NCBI GenBank assembly: GCA_030653355.1
Contig: JAURZN010000095.1
Location: forward strand, 1-64,000
Length of the DNA stretch: 64,000 nt
From: Gallionella sp.
Lineage (GTDB): Bacteria > Pseudomonadota > Gammaproteobacteria > Burkholderiales > Gallionellaceae
Direction: 5' to 3'
Part shown: positions 61,401 to 64,000 of the stretch, in pieces
How the letters are laid out: every line of letters begins with the position of its first letter
Position numbering within the stretch: position 1 is the stretch's first letter
Made by a program: the position numbers and the translations under genes
The notes under the pieces: model-generated
The model's database searches: none
The model's input: only the letters and a program-made list of their open reading frames with translations
Told to the model about the DNA's origin: nothing

Positions 61401-62498
61401 ACCAACTGGCAACCAGTGTCCCTGTTTGAAAATCAAGGTATCGCATTTTATGGAGCCATCCCCAATGGTGATGGATTCCTCATTTCACGAGCTGAAGCTG
61501 AGACTTTATTAACCAAACACCCAGATCACCACAAGGTTCTTTATCCATTTCTAACAGGAAAAGATCTCAACTCCAATCCCACTCAATCTGCGAGCCGCTT
61601 TGCGATTAATTTTTGGGACTGGAATGAAAATGTCGCCTCAAAATTCAAAGATGCTTTCCAAATTGTGAGTGACCGGGTAAAGCCATATCGAGAGACTCTA
61701 AAAAACACAAAGCCGAAGCTTGCTACGAAATGGTGGATTTACGAGGCCAATCCAAAAGGATTGCATGATGCTATTGGAAGGGGTGAACACTTTCATGGTG
61801 GAGCAACGAAAACTACGCTAAAGGAGGTTCTGGTTATCGCGAGAGTGAGCAGTACCAATGCATTCACGTTCGTGAACCCGAATCAAGTTTTTGACTGCGC
61901 ACTGATCGTTGTCGCGTCTGATGATTATGGAATTTTTGCGGTCCTTCAGAGCAGCATTCATTTTGCATTTGCATGGCAGCACGGAGGGAAAATGAAATCC
62001 GACCTCCGCTACAGTCCTACGATGTGTCTGGCAACATTTCCTTTCCCGAAGCCTGACAATTATGAGCAGCTACGATTAATTGGGCACTCATTTAATGAAC
62101 GACGGCAAAGCATTCTCACAAAGCGTGAATGGGGTTTAACTCGCCTATCCAATTCACTTCATGATCCAGATTGCAGTGAGTCTGATATTCAGAAGTTACG
62201 CTCCTGCCTAGCAGATTTGGACATAAATGTATTGGAAGCCTATGGCTGGTTGGACATTAAACTAAATCACGACTTCCACCATGTGGATTATCTTCCTGCG
62301 GGTCGGAATCTTCGTTACACGATATCCGAGCCTGCACGCATTGAAATTCTTCGTCGCCTTGCCGATTTGAACCTCCAGCGGCATAAAGAAGAGGCTATTC
62401 AAAGCTCTCTTGCAAGAAATTCAGATAAAAGTGCTCCGAAACCAAGGCGTACCTCGTCAGTGCTTATCAGCGACCTATTTGGCGGAGACAACGCATGA
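58401..62498 (+). CDS. Large adenine-specific DNA methyltransferase (Eco57I / DrmMI type)
   Basis: A 1365-residue enzyme. A long N-terminal region (to about residue 540) of the DrmMI type leads to TGTHYTPKSLTESIVVETL near 550, motif I KICDPAMGSGAFLVQAC near 597, and LYGVDLNPLAVELAKLSIW near 665. Motif IV NPPFAFGKN is near 870. The C-terminal part looks like a target recognition domain. Base composition drops clearly after about 60600, so the target domain may have been replaced by recombination. In class 1 DISARM this protein would protect host DNA. Confidence 0.87.
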   Translation: MMTPIQHHDWLSLIEISGPFLAVPVLKEAFPQGLEELDATKRKRLRQAYEEWREALELEDAQFAELHVAWIDEVLSRGLELDEDGRGDVLKRADWCAANLQASLPEHGVTLSPSLAVIDEQCANKPLLLIQTYPQDVDLGTTLKLDGWAATPADRMVQLCRSLGCRLGLLTNGERWMLVDAPVGAVTTFASWYARIWSQEPITLQAFVHLLGIRRFFVDESEQLPALFDRSLKFQDEVTDALGEQVRRAVEVLIQSLDKADQDRNRELLHDVKEPELYEAALTVMMRLVFLLSAEERGLLLMGDERYEANYALSTLRMQLRKESEEILERRWDAWSRLLAIFRAVFGGIEHENLRLPALGGSLFDPDRFPFLEGRAKGSNWRTDAAKPLPIDNRTVLLLLQAIQQFQGRTLSYRALDVEQIGYVYEGLLERTVKRTDEVTLELDATKSAKTPWIKLAELDSARLDGTARLAELLQERSGSSASRVRNDLAKPVDDTLADRLLTACQGDTKLRDRVKPYAHLLRTDPWGYPLVYPAGAFIVTTGSDRRETGTHYTPKSLTESIVVETLTPVAYVGPAEGTPREQWALKSPSELLDLKICDPAMGSGAFLVQACRWLADRVLESWSQVEVLGKTVSVDGEILEAGAAKEPLPRDSEARTVIARRLIAERCLYGVDLNPLAVELAKLSIWLVTLAKDRPFGFLDHNLRCGDSLLGIHRLDQLTELSMTPDGKGQQRLFGKNIEKAVIEAIELRQSLRDMPIRDIHDVEAMAQLDANARQKLEIPELIADALVGEVLATVGNDYALKNGLSSLAIHAGQAISGDEAAFRTIALRANTTLAFDLPVGKPIRKPFHWPLEFPEVLSGFNCGFDAFIGNPPFAFGKNVSTSCGTSYNSFLVLTNPAATKNVDLCAHFFHCAFVLLNSDGAQGMLATSSIAEGETRLAALENLISAGGTIYSATSKSKWPGAANVFICRVSLSKRKWQGVFTLDGKYVKGISSFLTPDTNWQPVSLFENQGIAFYGAIPNGDGFLISRAEAETLLTKHPDHHKVLYPFLTGKDLNSNPTQSASRFAINFWDWNENVASKFKDAFQIVSDRVKPYRETLKNTKPKLATKWWIYEANPKGLHDAIGRGEHFHGGATKTTLKEVLVIARVSSTNAFTFVNPNQVFDCALIVVASDDYGIFAVLQSSIHFAFAWQHGGKMKSDLRYSPTMCLATFPFPKPDNYEQLRLIGHSFNERRQSILTKREWGLTRLSNSLHDPDCSESDIQKLRSCLADLDINVLEAYGWLDIKLNHDFHHVDYLPAGRNLRYTISEPARIEILRRLADLNLQRHKEEAIQSSLARNSDKSAPKPRRTSSVLISDLFGGDNA

Positions 62499-62611
62499 TC
62501 GCACTACAGCAGGCCAGACAGGTGCCAGAGTTCGCACAGGAAGCCGTCTCACAATTCTTGAAAGAGTTTGAAATGATCAAGGCAGGAAGTATCGGAGCTT
62601 TTGATGACTAG
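62495..62611 (+). CDS. 38-residue ORF between methyltransferase and GHKL ATPase
   Basis: The frame starts at ATG 62495, overlapping the methyltransferase stop as ATGA, and ends at TAG 62611. It encodes an amphipathic helical peptide (ARQVPEFAQEAVSQFLKEFE) ending in GAFDD. The coupled start and the fixed spacing to the next gene suggest that it is real. It may be a small partner or an immunity-like peptide. No homologue is known to me. Confidence 0.5.
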   Translation: MIALQQARQVPEFAQEAVSQFLKEFEMIKAGSIGAFDD

Positions 62612-62620
62612 GAAAACCAC

Positions 62621-64000
62621 ATGACTGACACATACAAAATGACCGTGGATCTGAACGTACTCGATCATCTCGGAATCAACCTCTACAGCAACATCGCAGC
62701 CGTCCTGACCGAGGCCGTGGCGAATGCTTGGGATGCGGATGCAGAAATCGTTGAAATCAAGATTGATCCGGACAATAACTGGATCGAAATCACCGACGAC
62801 GGCATCGGTATGTCGGTTGACGACATGAACGGCAAATATCTTCGAGTCGGTTATAGACGGCGCGACGAAGATGCCCAGAACGGCAGAACGACTGCCAAGG
62901 GGCGCCCCGTCATGGGCCGCAAGGGACTTGGCAAACTCTCCCTATTCTCGATTGCGAACATCATCAATGTGCAGTCGGCGAAAGATGGTCAGGCTCACGG
63001 ACTGAAGATGACCGTCGATGGCATCCACGAATCAGTCCAAAAGAAAGAACCTTTCTACAGCCCAGAATCTCTGCCACCTGCACAGGTAACTGTATCGAAA
63101 GGTACACAGATCGTCCTCTCTGATATCAAGCGTCAGCGCTTGGGACGTGGTGTGCTCGCACTGCGCAAACGTCTGGCCCGGCGCTTTTCAGTCATTGGAG
63201 AAACCCACGGGTTCAAAATCAATATTGACGGGCAACCTGTCACATCAGCAGATCGAGGTGATCTCCCGATGGTTCAGTTTCTTTGGAATTTTGAGGACTA
63301 CGAACCTGATTTGACATCGGCCACTCAACTCTTGGAGCAGGAGTCTCTACCCAATCGTCTTGAAGCTTGGGAGGCTGACTGGAAAGTCAGTGGCTGGATC
63401 GGCACGGCAAGGTTTCCAAAACAATTGGATAGTGAAGAAGCTGGCAATCTAAACGGCATCGTCGTATTCGCACGCGGACGATTATTCCACGAAAACATCC
63501 TCGACAAGCTCAACGATGGTAGGCTCTATACGAAATATCTCACTGGACAGATTGAGGCGAATTTCCTCGATGCTGACGATGCACCGGATATTGCGACCAG
63601 CGATCGTCAACGCGTTCAGGAGGATGATCCACGATACGGTCAGCTCATTGCATTTCTGAGATCATGCCTAGTACAAGTCGAGAAACGATGGAGCGAATGG
63701 CGCAAGAAACACGAAGTCGAGAAAGCCAAGGAAACCTCACCCGCACTGGCCGAGTGGCTCGACTCACTACCCGTCGGTTACAAAAAAAGTGCCGAGACGC
63801 TTATCTCTAAATTGAGCGCGCTGCCCGTCGATGACGAAGAGGATCGCAAGCTGATGTACCGGCATGGCATCCTCGCATTCGAACGGATGAAGCTCCGTGG
63901 CTCAACCGATGAGTTGGCCACGAGCGTCGAGAGTGTGGAAAAACTACTCACCATCCTTGCCGACCGAGACTCGCTCGAAGCATCACTCTATCGCGACATC
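62621..64000 (+). CDS. GHKL-type ATPase (MutL/MORC-like), 3' end outside window
   Basis: At least 460 residues, open to the window edge. The ATP-binding fold is EAVANAWDADAEIVEIKI (Glu31, Asn35, Asp38), ITDDGIGMS (residues 57-65) and MGRKGLGKLSLFSIANI (residues 98-114), the N, G1 and G2 boxes of GHKL ATPases. The transducer-like part (KINIDGQPVT, then IVVFARGRLFHEN) follows. Prokaryotic MutL relatives of this kind are linked to Dcm, Vsr and SNF2 genes in work on the origin of MORC ATPases. It begins 9 bases after the small ORF. The full length is unknown. Confidence 0.88.
   Translation, partial: MTDTYKMTVDLNVLDHLGINLYSNIAAVLTEAVANAWDADAEIVEIKIDPDNNWIEITDDGIGMSVDDMNGKYLRVGYRRRDEDAQNGRTTAKGRPVMGRKGLGKLSLFSIANIINVQSAKDGQAHGLKMTVDGIHESVQKKEPFYSPESLPPAQVTVSKGTQIVLSDIKRQRLGRGVLALRKRLARRFSVIGETHGFKINIDGQPVTSADRGDLPMVQFLWNFEDYEPDLTSATQLLEQESLPNRLEAWEADWKVSGWIGTARFPKQLDSEEAGNLNGIVVFARGRLFHENILDKLNDGRLYTKYLTGQIEANFLDADDAPDIATSDRQRVQEDDPRYGQLIAFLRSCLVQVEKRWSEWRKKHEVEKAKETSPALAEWLDSLPVGYKKSAETLISKLSALPVDDEEDRKLMYRHGILAFERMKLRGSTDELATSVESVEKLLTILADRDSLEASLYRDI

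Noticed and set aside
54611..62498. Complete class 1 DISARM system
   Set aside because: DrmD-like and DrmMI-like genes are present, but the gene after the methyltransferase is a 38-aa ORF and then a GHKL ATPase, not drmA, drmB, drmC. These could still lie beyond the window.
1..64000. CRISPR array
   Set aside because: No regularly spaced direct repeats were seen; the heptad and palindrome tracts are dispersed repeats, and the Cas4-like gene sits in a phage recombination operon.

Overview
The window looks like a chromosome segment of a betaproteobacterium, probably of the Nitrosomonadales/Gallionellaceae type. This is an inference from gene order (gyrA, serC, serA, pheA, hisC, DAHP synthase, tyrA, aroA-cmk on one strand, then ubiG, gph and ssrA on the other), from moderately high G+C judged by eye, and from several families of short dispersed palindromes. 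No 16S gene is present, so the taxon is not proven.

Layout. (1) 1-12915, minus strand: a supraoperon for serine and aromatic amino acid synthesis with gyrA at its head. It ends in a fused aroA-cmk gene that runs off the left edge and carries an in-frame palindromic repeat. A SAM methyltransferase and a FimV-like membrane protein are inserted among the biosynthetic genes. (2) 13103-14924, plus strand: ubiG, gph and the tmRNA gene ssrA with its terminator. (3) 15220-18625: an AbiH-family gene, then a leftward cassette of serine recombinase, DUF2924 protein and two small partners. (4) 18884-52659: an apparently complete siphovirus-type prophage. It has an early region with recombination genes (Sak4-like ATPase, SSB-like protein, Cas4-like nuclease), a D5-type primase-helicase, a RuvC-like resolvase and a ParB-methyltransferase fusion. 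A leftward patch of small genes (29888-31343) follows, then HNH, terminase, portal, S49 protease, HK97 capsid, head-tail connectors, tail tube, tail chaperones with a likely -1 frameshift, tape measure, a GTA-like tail tip, fibres, a holin-like protein and an M15 endolysin. A type II toxin-antitoxin pair sits on the opposite strand inside the tail module.

(5) 52825-64000: a tightly packed defence operon. It holds a small excisionase-like HTH protein, a C5 cytosine methyltransferase, a Vsr nuclease, a DrmD-like SNF2 helicase, an Mrr-like nuclease with zinc ribbons, a large Eco57I/DrmMI-like adenine methyltransferase, a 38-residue ORF and a GHKL (MutL/MORC-type) ATPase that runs off the right edge. 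From dcm to the small ORF every junction overlaps by 1 to 4 bases, so these proteins are probably made together. The combination joins half of a class 1 DISARM system to the Dcm-Vsr-GHKL type of restriction system described around prokaryotic MORC relatives. It is the best candidate here for an undescribed system.

The prophage is flanked by defence genes on both sides (AbiH and the operon). I could not identify attachment sites, so the limits of the mobile element are unknown and the defence operon may or may not travel with the phage.
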